Virus record (IMG/VR): IMGVR_UViG_3300030098_002918
Coordinates: 1,549-40,386 of that record
DNA from: a virus
DNA: 38,838 bases
Direction: 5' to 3' (one strand)
The translations under genes were made by a program, and so were the position numbers. Positions within the stretch are counted from its first letter, which is position 1; every line of letters begins with the position of its first letter. The notes beneath the pieces were generated by a model. It had not been told where the DNA came from. It saw only the letters and a list, made by a program, of their open reading frames with translations, and searched no databases. Positions 31,355-38,838 of the stretch are shown here, one piece after another.

Positions 31355-32299
31355 TTATGCGACTCTATATATAACTGTTCCTCTTATTTCATCATCATCT
31401 AAATGAGTGCATTGAATAGCATTACCACTTCCATCGAAGAGATATATACGAGCCTCACTATTTCCAATTAAGAAACTTTGAACATTGCTATCAGTAGTGA
31501 AAGTAGGAGCACCACCATGTCTTGAAGCACTACCACTACCACCACTAACAAATGGTAATCCATCTATTAACCCTTGAACAGCACTACCATTAGTCGCAAA
31601 TTTAACAATGAAAGTAGCTGTAACCCAGTGTCCAACTCGTTGGTATTTTCCTTCTATCTCAGCTCCAGAATACCAACCTACAGTAGGTTGAGTTGGTGTC
31701 CATGTGCCCTCTTCAAAATGATCTAAAAGCTCACCATTTACAGTAACATCTGTAGCAGAAGAAGCAGTCTGATTACTAAAGTCAATACCTTTACCAGCAG
31801 TTCCTATTATTAAATTGCCAGTATTAACAGTTACATCTCCTCCTACTCCAACTTGAAGTCTTGTAGGATTTCCTGAACCAGTTGTTAATAATAAATCTTG
31901 AGCATTTGTTCCTCCAGATTTTATATTTGGTGAATCACCTGAAGATGCAAGAAAAGCAAATGGAAAACCACTTTTTACATATAATGCATAATTATTTAGA
32001 TAAATTCTACTTAAATTACCAGTTCTTAAATCTATTTGATTATCAGTAAAAGTTATCTTTGTATCGTCATCACCTATATGAAATAAATCTGTACTTATAC
32101 CAACTGCACCAGTAACTGTTAAAATGCTTCCATCAAAAGTAAGATTTGATTGCCAACTTAAATTTCCTGAACCATCTATCTTTAAAAGTTGATTAGCACC
32201 TCCGTTATTTGTTGGAAGAGTTAAAGTATTATCTCCAGCAGATGCAGGAGCTTTTAGCTCTATATAACCAGATGTAGCTCCTCGAAGTCTAAGTGCCAT
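31355..32299 (-). CDS. tail-fibre-like protein, 314 aa
   Basis: Starts MALRLRGATSGYIELKAPAS, a Gly/Ala/Ser-rich stalk (DNTLTLPTNNGGANQLLKID) leading to LLDHFEEGTWTPTQPTVGWY and LIDGLPFVSGGSG. The FEEGTWTP to GLPF module is shared with the C-termini of the fibres at 32346 and 35394, so this is probably a shorter member of the same family. It may be a receptor-binding or trimerization domain. Confidence 0.85.
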   Translation of the reverse strand: MALRLRGATSGYIELKAPASAGDNTLTLPTNNGGANQLLKIDGSGNLSWQSNLTFDGSILTVTGAVGISTDLFHIGDDDTKITFTDNQIDLRTGNLSRIYLNNYALYVKSGFPFAFLASSGDSPNIKSGGTNAQDLLLTTGSGNPTRLQVGVGGDVTVNTGNLIIGTAGKGIDFSNQTASSATDVTVNGELLDHFEEGTWTPTQPTVGWYSGAEIEGKYQRVGHWVTATFIVKFATNGSAVQGLIDGLPFVSGGSGSASRHGGAPTFTTDSNVQSFLIGNSEARIYLFDGSGNAIQCTHLDDDEIRGTVIYRVA

Positions 32300-32310
32300 A
32301 ATATCAATCC

Positions 32311-32340
32311 CTTAAATACATTTTATTCGTAGTACATTTA
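32311..32340 (-). repeat. 30-bp leader repeat, copy B (candidate late promoter)
   Basis: Identical over 30 bases to 31320-31349, at the same distance (11 bases) ahead of its gene's start at 32299. A diverged third version with TATTCGTA lies at about 35370-35396, ahead of the gene starting at 35352. Confidence 0.6.
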
Positions 32341-32345
32341 GATAT

Positions 32346-34052
32346 TTAAGCTGCTGCTAAGTAAGTAAATGTAGCTCTAACTTGTTTTCCTGCTATATGT
32401 GCTCTTGTTTGAGCATGTCCTCCTGTTGGATAATAAAAAGTAATTCTTGTTGAACCTCCAAAAATAACATGTTCTGTATTTGCATTTCGACTTAAAGATG
32501 AACTTGTACCTATCCAATCTAAAGTTATATATGTGGCAGCAGATCTAGAGGTAAATGGTAATCCATCAATCCAAGCAGTTTGAGCTGTATCTGATGGAGC
32601 TGCACTAAAGGCAATAGCAAATGAAATCTGAACTACTTTTCCTATTTTTACATAATCTGCTGAATAAGTGGTGACACTATTCATGTTTGAGTTAGCAGGA
32701 GTCCAAGTTCCTTCTTCATAATCATCCAAAATTTCAGTGGTTTTACCTGCTGCATCACTAGTTGCACTAAAGTCAATACCGTGACCGCTTGCTACTTTTA
32801 GATTTCCGTCAGTAATTGTTACATTAGCTCCAGTACCATCACCAACAATCTCTAGTGCTTGAACAAGATTTGATCCTTGAGTACCATCTGCAGGATGAAC
32901 ATAAATTTTAAATTTAGCTCCATATCCTGATCCTGAATTTTCTGATGATATTTTGGCATATTGCCATTCAGCATTACTGTAATAGCCATTCAATAAAAGA
33001 GCAGGTCCATCACCTGTTGTCGTTGTATTAGGATGTTTAAGTTCTAATAAATTATGATGTCCACGGGCAGCACTACCAGAACCATGGTCATGTGTTTGTA
33101 TCTGTACTTTAGATGATGGAGTTGTTGTACCGATACCTAACTTTCCATCTGATGTGACACGAAGTCTTTCTGCACTAGCAGTTATATCTTTAAATTCAAA
33201 TTGTCCATTGTTATCACTTATATTTGTACCAATTTTATATCTTTTTGCTGAACCACCATGATCATTAAAATCAATAGATGATTCAGTATCACTATCAATT
33301 TGAATTGTAGTTGGTGTTCCATTACTATCTAAATGAAGTGTTGTAGCAGGACTTGTTGTACCAATACCTACATTTCCTCCATTTAAATAAGAAATTCCAC
33401 TAGATCTAAAGAATGTATTTAAAACTCCAGCATTTGTTCTAACTCCCATTGATCCATTACCCGTTGAATCTTGAGAAAAACCTCCCAGTTTATTTCCATT
33501 ATCGTTATAACAATCAAGAACATTATAATTTGAATCGTCACTATTTTTTATACAAAACTGTGCATCGGCTGATGGAGCCATATTGATGCCGATTTGACCA
33601 TTTGATTTAATGCGAAGTCTTTCTGTAACTGAACCACCAGAAGGTTTTGTTCTAAATACTATATCTTTTGCTTGTAATTGATGATCAAAATAAAAATCAC
33701 CACCACTTAATTGAGCAAGTTGAAAACCAGCATCTTCACCTTGTCCAGTTGTTGCATTTGATAATTGTAGTGAACAAGTTCCAGCATTTGGATTATGAAT
33801 CTTTACTTGTCTTCCACCAGTTCCAACAACATATAATTGTGGAGCAGTGCCACCACCACTATATGCAGCACTATGTATAGAAAGATTACCATTTGAATCA
33901 ACACGAAGTCTTTCACTACCACCTGTACTGAAACCTAATATATCTGTACCAAAAAAATAACCAGTATTGGTATCAGTTCCTTGTAATGCTGGTGTTCCCG
34001 CACTACCTGCGATACCTGAAATTCCTGTTGATCCGTTAAGTGTGAGTGCCAT
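32346..34052 (-). CDS. tail-fibre-like protein, 568 aa
   Basis: I use the ATG at 34052 (MALTLNGSTGISGIAGSAGT), which has GGAGA ten bases upstream, rather than a TTG 24 bases earlier. Repeat units include DTNTGYFFGTDILGFSTGGS, ERLRVDSNGNL and GIGTTSPATTLHL. The C-terminus holds EILDDYEEGTWTP and IDGLPFTSRS, the shared head module. The first 60 residues resemble residues around 270-330 of the + strand fibre, showing exchange between them. Confidence 0.88.
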   Translation of the reverse strand: MALTLNGSTGISGIAGSAGTPALQGTDTNTGYFFGTDILGFSTGGSERLRVDSNGNLSIHSAAYSGGGTAPQLYVVGTGGRQVKIHNPNAGTCSLQLSNATTGQGEDAGFQLAQLSGGDFYFDHQLQAKDIVFRTKPSGGSVTERLRIKSNGQIGINMAPSADAQFCIKNSDDSNYNVLDCYNDNGNKLGGFSQDSTGNGSMGVRTNAGVLNTFFRSSGISYLNGGNVGIGTTSPATTLHLDSNGTPTTIQIDSDTESSIDFNDHGGSAKRYKIGTNISDNNGQFEFKDITASAERLRVTSDGKLGIGTTTPSSKVQIQTHDHGSGSAARGHHNLLELKHPNTTTTGDGPALLLNGYYSNAEWQYAKISSENSGSGYGAKFKIYVHPADGTQGSNLVQALEIVGDGTGANVTITDGNLKVASGHGIDFSATSDAAGKTTEILDDYEEGTWTPANSNMNSVTTYSADYVKIGKVVQISFAIAFSAAPSDTAQTAWIDGLPFTSRSAATYITLDWIGTSSSLSRNANTEHVIFGGSTRITFYYPTGGHAQTRAHIAGKQVRATFTYLAAA

Positions 34053-34060
34053 AGTATCTC

Positions 34061-34720
34061 CTAAACAATTACCCAAGTAGCCCCAGCTGGGACAGTGATT
34101 GTTGCTGATGCTGCAATATCTACTGGACCTGCAGACATCGCATTAAAATTTGTAGTCAATGTGTAAGAAGTAGTTATATCTTGATTTGTTTCTACAAAAA
34201 CTTGATCTGCTCCACCACCAGTTGCTCCACCTCCTAATGCACCCCAAGCAGCTCCATAACCTTCAAATTGAGAAGTTGTGCTGTTATATCTTATATATCC
34301 AGCTGTATTAGAAGGTCGTTGTGCTGTTGTACCAGCAGGAACTTTAACTCCTCCAGTACCAGTAGATTTAATATCAGCAGGGAAAGTAAAATCTCCTGTG
34401 TTTGCAATACTAGCTGGTATAACAGTCCCATCACTAGGCTGACCAATAGCTTGCATATCGCCAAAGACGACACAGAAGAATGTTGTATTAGCAACAGGTG
34501 GAGTTGTAAAAGTAATTTGTGAACCAGAGATTGTGAAATCTGTTTTTGGTTCTTGTATTACACCACCTAACGACAATAATAAATTTTGCTCTGTACCTGG
34601 AATAACTGCTTGACTACCAGCAGTTAAATTAAATGCAGTAGTATTTCCATTAAAACCAGTATTAATCTGATCTAACTTGGTATATCTACCAACAACAGGT
34701 CTTTGTCCAATGTAAGACAA
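34061..34720 (-). CDS. cyanophage tail-fibre attachment/collar-type protein, 219 aa, TTG start
   Basis: Starts SYIGQRPVVGRYTKLDQINT, matching the (M)(S/A)YIG...P...KLDxI...FNG opening I recall from cyanophage fibre N-termini, followed by NLTAGSQAVIPGTEQNLLLS, GGVIQEPKTDFTISG and ITFTTPPVANTTFFCVVFGD. This N-terminal domain usually anchors fibres to the tail. Only TTG is available at the front; in-frame upstream is a stop codon. The protein is shorter than the fibres, so it may be an anchor for the separate fibre proteins that follow. Confidence 0.85.
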   Translation of the reverse strand: MSYIGQRPVVGRYTKLDQINTGFNGNTTAFNLTAGSQAVIPGTEQNLLLSLGGVIQEPKTDFTISGSQITFTTPPVANTTFFCVVFGDMQAIGQPSDGTVIPASIANTGDFTFPADIKSTGTGGVKVPAGTTAQRPSNTAGYIRYNSTTSQFEGYGAAWGALGGGATGGGADQVFVETNQDITTSYTLTTNFNAMSAGPVDIAASATITVPAGATWVIV

Positions 34721-34776
34721 GCTTCCATACCATTAACTCTTAACTATTCTAAATTGACTAACTCTAGCGAGAATAT

Positions 34777-34977
34777 TTAAACAACTTCAGTTACTGTTGC
34801 TGCTTCTGGATTTTCTTCTGCTTTCATTTCATTTAGTAGTTCAAGTTGCTTTTGAAGACCAAATGCTTTTTCTTTTTCGGTATTAACAATTTCTAATGCC
34901 TGATTATGTTTTTCAACAGCAACTTTTAACTCTTCAGTTAATTTAGTAATTCTGTCATCTACTGATTGACAAGCCAT
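34777..34977 (-). CDS. coiled-coil protein, 66 aa
   Basis: Residues 8-55 make a continuous heptad-rich coiled coil (RITKLTEELKVAVEKHNQAL, then EKAFGLQKQLELLNEMKAEE), ending in an acidic/Val tail. Two Ser/Cys/Gln-rich residues precede it. Small coiled-coil proteins beside fibres may act as chaperones or connectors, as T4 gp57A does. That role is inferred. Confidence 0.72.
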   Translation of the reverse strand: MACQSVDDRITKLTEELKVAVEKHNQALEIVNTEKEKAFGLQKQLELLNEMKAEENPEAATVTEVV

Positions 34978-35013
34978 GATTCTCTAAAAACTATTTTAAT
35001 TATATATCAAATC

Positions 35014-35352
35014 CTACCAAGGGACACCAGTTTTAGAGGTCGGTGTTTTCGACTCAGTGATTTGTGCAGCAATTCCTGTTTCTATCGAAGTAACTTGATC
35101 AGAACCAAGAGCAGCTTTTGCCCAAGCAACTGCATTGTCCTTACTAACTGAAGCATATGCTGTGAAATCACCAGCGTCAGCAGCACCTAGTCCAACAGAA
35201 CCATAAGAAGAACCTGTATGAGTAACAGCAGAATCACCAGATCCTACAGTTTCTGAATCAGCAGCAGTCCAATGTACAGTTTTAATAACATCAGCAAGAG
35301 AACCTTCTGTAGGAGCACGATCTAAAGCAACTACATTCCAAACAACAGCCAT
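35014..35352 (-). CDS. conserved cyanophage-type virion protein, 112 aa
   Basis: A Ser/Ala/Gly-rich product (VVWNVVALDRAPTEGSLADV) with AGDFTAYASVSKDNAVAWAK and a Pro/Lys/Thr tail. I recall a related conserved family (DUF7936-type) among cyanophage structural genes and place it there with moderate certainty. It lies between the coiled-coil protein and the big fibre, so it probably belongs to the same late operon. Confidence 0.65.
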   Translation of the reverse strand: MAVVWNVVALDRAPTEGSLADVIKTVHWTAADSETVGSGDSAVTHTGSSYGSVGLGAADAGDFTAYASVSKDNAVAWAKAALGSDQVTSIETGIAAQITESKTPTSKTGVPW

Positions 35353-35393
35353 TTTATTTAATCAATATTATGTATATTTTATTCGTACTAAAT

Positions 35394-37541
35394 TTAACCA
35401 GTCATATATGTACCACTAATGTACATTGAAAAATCATTTGAAATTTGATCCCATGAAATATTTTGCCAGTTTTCATTATCTCCTCCTTCTCTAAGAGTCA
35501 TAGTTGTTCCAGCCATGTTAATCATTACTTGATTGTAACCACCATCTAAATTTAAATAACGGTAATTACCAATAGTAAAACTAGCGTACCTATTAGCTAT
35601 TGAACTAAAGGGAAGACCGCTAATATTCATAGTACTAGTCTGACTATGAGAGACAAGAGTTACAAAACATTGAATAAAGACTGTCTTTCCAATTTTTCTA
35701 TATTCTCCACTTACGCTTCCACCAGTTACAGTTCCTAAATTAGGAGTCCAAGTTCCTTCTTCATAGTCGTTTAGACGATTTTGAGCAGCCCAATCTCCAT
35801 TAAAAGTTATACCCGAACATGTATTTGATAATCTGAAATTGTCATATTGACCTTCAAATCTAGCTTTTTCTTCCCCTCCTGTTTGAAATTCTAATGTTGC
35901 TGAATAACCACTATTCTCTGAATCAGCTGCATTTAAAATTACTCCAGAATCATTATTACCTGCTGATTGGTGTGTACTGATATACAATCCTCTATTTGCT
36001 GTATTACCAAACCTGACTGAAGTTGTGTTGGCTGCACCTGAAGTAAGAACAACTCCAGTCGAATTTGTTTCTAGTTTTGTTGAATTTTGATATCTTAATT
36101 GAACTTCCCCACTTTCATAACAACCAACAGCTTGGTAAGTTCCACCATTACTTTTTAAAAATATATTTCCATTTCCTGCTGGATTATCAACAGCTAATAC
36201 TAAATCACCATCTGTATTATGACCGATGTAAGAATAATCTCCACCACTAGAATCTCCATTTGAATCTCCATCTAAAACAAGATATGCACCACCAGCATCA
36301 CTTGATCCGACAATTAAATTTATTTGACCTGATTTTAAACAATGTAATGCTGCACTAGGACTTGTTGTACCAATACCTACGTTTCCAGTACTTGTAATAC
36401 GAGCTCTTTCTAAACCCCCAGTATTGAAACTAATAAAACCATTTGCACTACCAGAATTACCTGCTCCTATCCAAAGTCTACCTTCATTACTACTAACTTC
36501 ATTACCATAAAAAGTTATTCCAGAACCTCTAGTTTGAGAAGCATCTCCTCCACCATTAATAGATAAATATCTATTATCAGAACCGTCACTTGTATTATTA
36601 TTAATCTTTGATTGTGTTTGATTAAATTTTAATTGACCATCATTTGTGATGCGAAGTCTTTCTGCTGCTGAAGATCCACCATCCGCAGTGGTATAGAACT
36701 GCATTCTGGTTGGTTTATCATTATCAGCATGTGTTCCGTCTGCATTAACTATGATTGACGCAGTATTGACGAAAGTTCCATTAGCATCATTACCATAGAA
36801 TTCTAGACCTCCAATAGTATTTCCATCACTAATACTAGTGTCATTTCTACCAATAGCGATTTTTGGGCCATTAATACTATGAACTTGAAAAGGTCTTTCA
36901 GCATTTGTGGATAGTTGTGCAACAGTATCACCTACAATAGTTTGCCCTGTTGAATTGATGCGAAATCTTTCAGTTCCTCCTGTTTCTGCTGTAATTGTAT
37001 CAGCAGCAGGGAATCTGATTGCAGTATTAGTATCTCCAGTATGAATTATCTTATCTGCTATTGATAAATCATTAAGTAATGTAATTGTTCCATCTGATTG
37101 TATTTGTAATCTTTCTGCATTATTTGTTGTATCTATAAAATCAAGTTTCCCTGCGTTGCATTTAATTTCAAAGTCACTATCAGCGTTTGTATCAATAAAG
37201 ATAAGTTTTGGTACTGAGCTTGATATTGTTAAATTTCCAGTAAGCGTTCCACCTACAAGAGGCAGCTTTGTTGCATCAACTACTAACTGCCAAGAACAAG
37301 TTCCATCTCCATCTACTCTTAAATATTTAGTAGTTCCTGATTCACCTGTAGATAAAACAGCTGTACCTTCTGGAGCATTAGCATCATTTCCCCATTGTAA
37401 ATTTCCACTTCCATCTACACTTAATACTTGACCATTAGATCCAACACTTGAAGGACTAAGCTTTGTCGCAGTGACTGCCCTATTTGTTATATTTCCAGTA
37501 TCAATACTGAAATCAGAAGTAATGTTACCTATATATGGCAT
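35394..37541 (-). CDS. tail-fibre-like protein, 715 aa
   Basis: The largest fibre in the window. It starts MPYIGNITSDFSIDTGNITN and carries many repeats: NNAERLQIQSDGTITLLND, ERFRINSTGQTIVGDT, GIGTTSPSAALHCLKSG and SLSINGGGDASQTRGSG-like sheets. The C-terminal module (DYEEGTWTPNLGTVTGGSVS, MNISGLPFSSIAN) recurs in the 31355 and 32346 fibres. Inferred role: main host-binding fibre. It is ATG-started and separated by two bases from the gene upstream. Confidence 0.9.
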   Translation of the reverse strand: MPYIGNITSDFSIDTGNITNRAVTATKLSPSSVGSNGQVLSVDGSGNLQWGNDANAPEGTAVLSTGESGTTKYLRVDGDGTCSWQLVVDATKLPLVGGTLTGNLTISSSVPKLIFIDTNADSDFEIKCNAGKLDFIDTTNNAERLQIQSDGTITLLNDLSIADKIIHTGDTNTAIRFPAADTITAETGGTERFRINSTGQTIVGDTVAQLSTNAERPFQVHSINGPKIAIGRNDTSISDGNTIGGLEFYGNDANGTFVNTASIIVNADGTHADNDKPTRMQFYTTADGGSSAAERLRITNDGQLKFNQTQSKINNNTSDGSDNRYLSINGGGDASQTRGSGITFYGNEVSSNEGRLWIGAGNSGSANGFISFNTGGLERARITSTGNVGIGTTSPSAALHCLKSGQINLIVGSSDAGGAYLVLDGDSNGDSSGGDYSYIGHNTDGDLVLAVDNPAGNGNIFLKSNGGTYQAVGCYESGEVQLRYQNSTKLETNSTGVVLTSGAANTTSVRFGNTANRGLYISTHQSAGNNDSGVILNAADSENSGYSATLEFQTGGEEKARFEGQYDNFRLSNTCSGITFNGDWAAQNRLNDYEEGTWTPNLGTVTGGSVSGEYRKIGKTVFIQCFVTLVSHSQTSTMNISGLPFSSIANRYASFTIGNYRYLNLDGGYNQVMINMAGTTMTLREGGDNENWQNISWDQISNDFSMYISGTYMTG

Positions 37542-37543
37542 GA

Positions 37544-37924
37544 TTAAATACTCGCATCTTGTGGGTTAAGCATGTAAGAAACAGTTATATCTATTGCACT
37601 TGCAGTTCCTGCGTAAGCTTTAATCCAATCTCCTGGTTCGATAATAATTTTATTTCCCGTCATAAATTCTAAAGAAGATTTATTCGGGACATTTCCAGAA
37701 GTTATTAAAGAATTTATAACTTGACTTCCAGTACCACCTGCTTTGATCAAATTAACTGTGACATCTACGGAGTTAGCTGTTTTGTTTGATGCCAAAATAC
37801 CTAATATAACTCCATAAGTAGAAGCAGGTACACCACTTGAATTTGTTGACCCAGTTATAACTGTCGTTGGTGAGCCAGAATTATTTGAAATACTTGCTCG
37901 GCAAACCGATTGAAAACGAGCCAT
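37544..37924 (-). CDS. putative virion protein, 126 aa
   Basis: Begins MARFQSVCRASISNNSGSPT, then a beta-rich run (TYGVILGILASNKTANSVDV) and a C-terminal SAIDITVSYMLNPQDASI. The composition and location among fibres suggest a minor structural or baseplate component. It sits directly before the largest fibre, 2 bases from it. Confidence 0.7.
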   Translation of the reverse strand: MARFQSVCRASISNNSGSPTTVITGSTNSSGVPASTYGVILGILASNKTANSVDVTVNLIKAGGTGSQVINSLITSGNVPNKSSLEFMTGNKIIIEPGDWIKAYAGTASAIDITVSYMLNPQDASI

Positions 37925-37968
37925 TTATTTTTAAAACCTTAGCACTAATGATTTAATTATAAGTTCAC

Positions 37969-38838
37969 TTAACCAAGAGCTATTGCAAACACAATTGAAC
38001 TATCTTCTGCAAAAGTTTGAGTTGCAACTGTATCTCCACTCATTTTGATTGTTGTACCAGTAATTAATGTTGAGCCTGTGATATTAGCTGCTGTCATATT
38101 TGTGAAGTTACCATGAGTACCTGTTACTGTTGTACCCGATACTGTGGTGGTACCTACAACTGTAGCTCCTGTAATTAGGGGTGATAAAACTTTTGTAGTA
38201 CCAGTAATTGTCACACCTTTTATAACATCTTTTCCTTCAATAATTCCTGTAACTGTTAAATCATCCCTAATAACTGCATCATCAGTAACATTCAAATCAA
38301 CTGCATTAACTGTAGTGAAATTAGCAGTAACTCCTGTAACTGTACCTTTACCTTCAATTGTTCCTGTAACTGTTAAATCACCACCTACTGTTACATCATC
38401 AACCACATCAAAATCATCTTCAACAGTAAAGGTTTGAGCCGTAATATCAGTAAATTGACCTGTATTACCTGTAACGACTAGTCCTGAAACTTTAGTGGTA
38501 CCTACAATCGTTGCTCCAGTAATTAATGGAGATAATATTTTGGTACTACCTGTGATAATTGTACCTGTAATATTAGTAGCTGTTAAATCTGTAAATTTAC
38601 CTGCATTACCACTAACTGTTAATCCAGAAACAAGGGTGGTACCTACAACTGTTCCTCCAGTAATAACTGTTCCTCGAACAGCATTACCACTAACAACTGC
38701 TCCAGATGCAAGTGTAGTAAAGACACCTGTTGCACCAGTAACTGAAGTAAATGCACCACTAGCACCTGTGACTGTGACACCAGAAACTTTAGTTGTACCT
38801 TGAATAATTGTTCCAGTAATATTGGTAACATTTGCATG
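37969..38838 (-). CDS. repeat-rich fibre/adhesin, 5'-partial (at least 289 aa)
   Basis: The frame is open from the window edge to a TGA-free stop at 37969, so the true start lies outside; a GTG at 38406 is only internal. The protein is a tandem repeat of Thr/Gly/Val-rich units such as LSPLITGATVVGTTTVSG and TANFTTVNAVDLNVTDD, with IEGKDVIKGVTITG spacers. The repeat is seen at both protein and DNA level. A beta-helix adhesin stalk is likely. Ends in SSIVFAIALG. Confidence 0.82.
   Translation of the reverse strand, partial: HANVTNITGTIIQGTTKVSGVTVTGASGAFTSVTGATGVFTTLASGAVVSGNAVRGTVITGGTVVGTTLVSGLTVSGNAGKFTDLTATNITGTIITGSTKILSPLITGATIVGTTKVSGLVVTGNTGQFTDITAQTFTVEDDFDVVDDVTVGGDLTVTGTIEGKGTVTGVTANFTTVNAVDLNVTDDAVIRDDLTVTGIIEGKDVIKGVTITGTTKVLSPLITGATVVGTTTVSGTTVTGTHGNFTNMTAANITGSTLITGTTIKMSGDTVATQTFAEDSSIVFAIALG

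Noticed and set aside
1-38838. CRISPR array or tRNA genes
   Set aside because: No regularly spaced direct repeats with unique spacers, and no cloverleaf seen by eye. The repeats found are inside fibre genes or leaders.

Overview
The window reads as part of the genome of a marine cyanobacterial virus (cyanophage), probably a tailed phage of Synechococcus-type hosts. The evidence is: AT-rich DNA packed with short genes that overlap at ATGA or TAATG; a T7-type DNA polymerase beside SSB, primase-helicase and exonuclease genes; late genes of kinds I associate with cyanomyoviruses (rfaE-type nucleotidyltransferase, sugar-isomerase-type cupin, glycosyltransferase, signal-peptide virion proteins, a large bank of tail-fibre genes); and small proteins resembling photosynthesis proteins (PsbN-like and NblA-like). 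No rRNA, tRNA, integrase, transposase or CRISPR array was recognised. All family names come from reading motifs by eye.

Layout. 1-3752: early-looking + strand run of about a dozen very small genes around one larger gene, an ArdC-type antirestriction metallopeptidase. 3753-8241: small regulators, including an NrdR-like zinc ribbon and a DUF4278-like peptide, then the T7-like DNA polymerase and an SSB with an acidic C-terminal tail. 8242-12487: a GC-rich, possibly pseudoknotted leader before a DUF5895-like protein, an NblA-like gene on the - strand, a SWIM-like zinc protein, a Gp157-like coiled-coil protein and small genes. 12548-14473: an isolated + strand tail fibre. 14486-18016: small genes including the PsbN-like one, a - strand HNH plus methyltransferase cassette, and a PD-(D/E)XK (MGME1-like) exonuclease. 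18281-20863: a PrimPol/D5-type primase-helicase. 20921-26587: glycosyltransferase, cupin, two HNH genes, a putative structural protein, small genes, a membrane protein and an rfaE-like nucleotidyltransferase. 26611-28423: three secreted or virion proteins in a row. 28197-38838: everything is on the - strand, namely two virion-type proteins, small proteins, and at least five modular tail-fibre or adhesin genes, the last running off the window.

How it fits together. SSB, T7-like polymerase, PrimPol-helicase and MGME1-like exonuclease make a compact replisome, unlike the T4-type replisome of standard cyanomyoviruses, while the virion and sugar genes look cyanomyovirus-like, so the genome is a mosaic. 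The fibre bank shares DNA-level repeats on both strands that could drive recombination of host-range genes. The NblA-like and PsbN-like genes point to manipulation of host light harvesting and photosystem II. Several short gaps hold stem-loops just before start codons, and a perfect 30-bp repeat with a GAATAAAA core precedes adjacent fibre genes, suggesting phage-specific regulatory signals.
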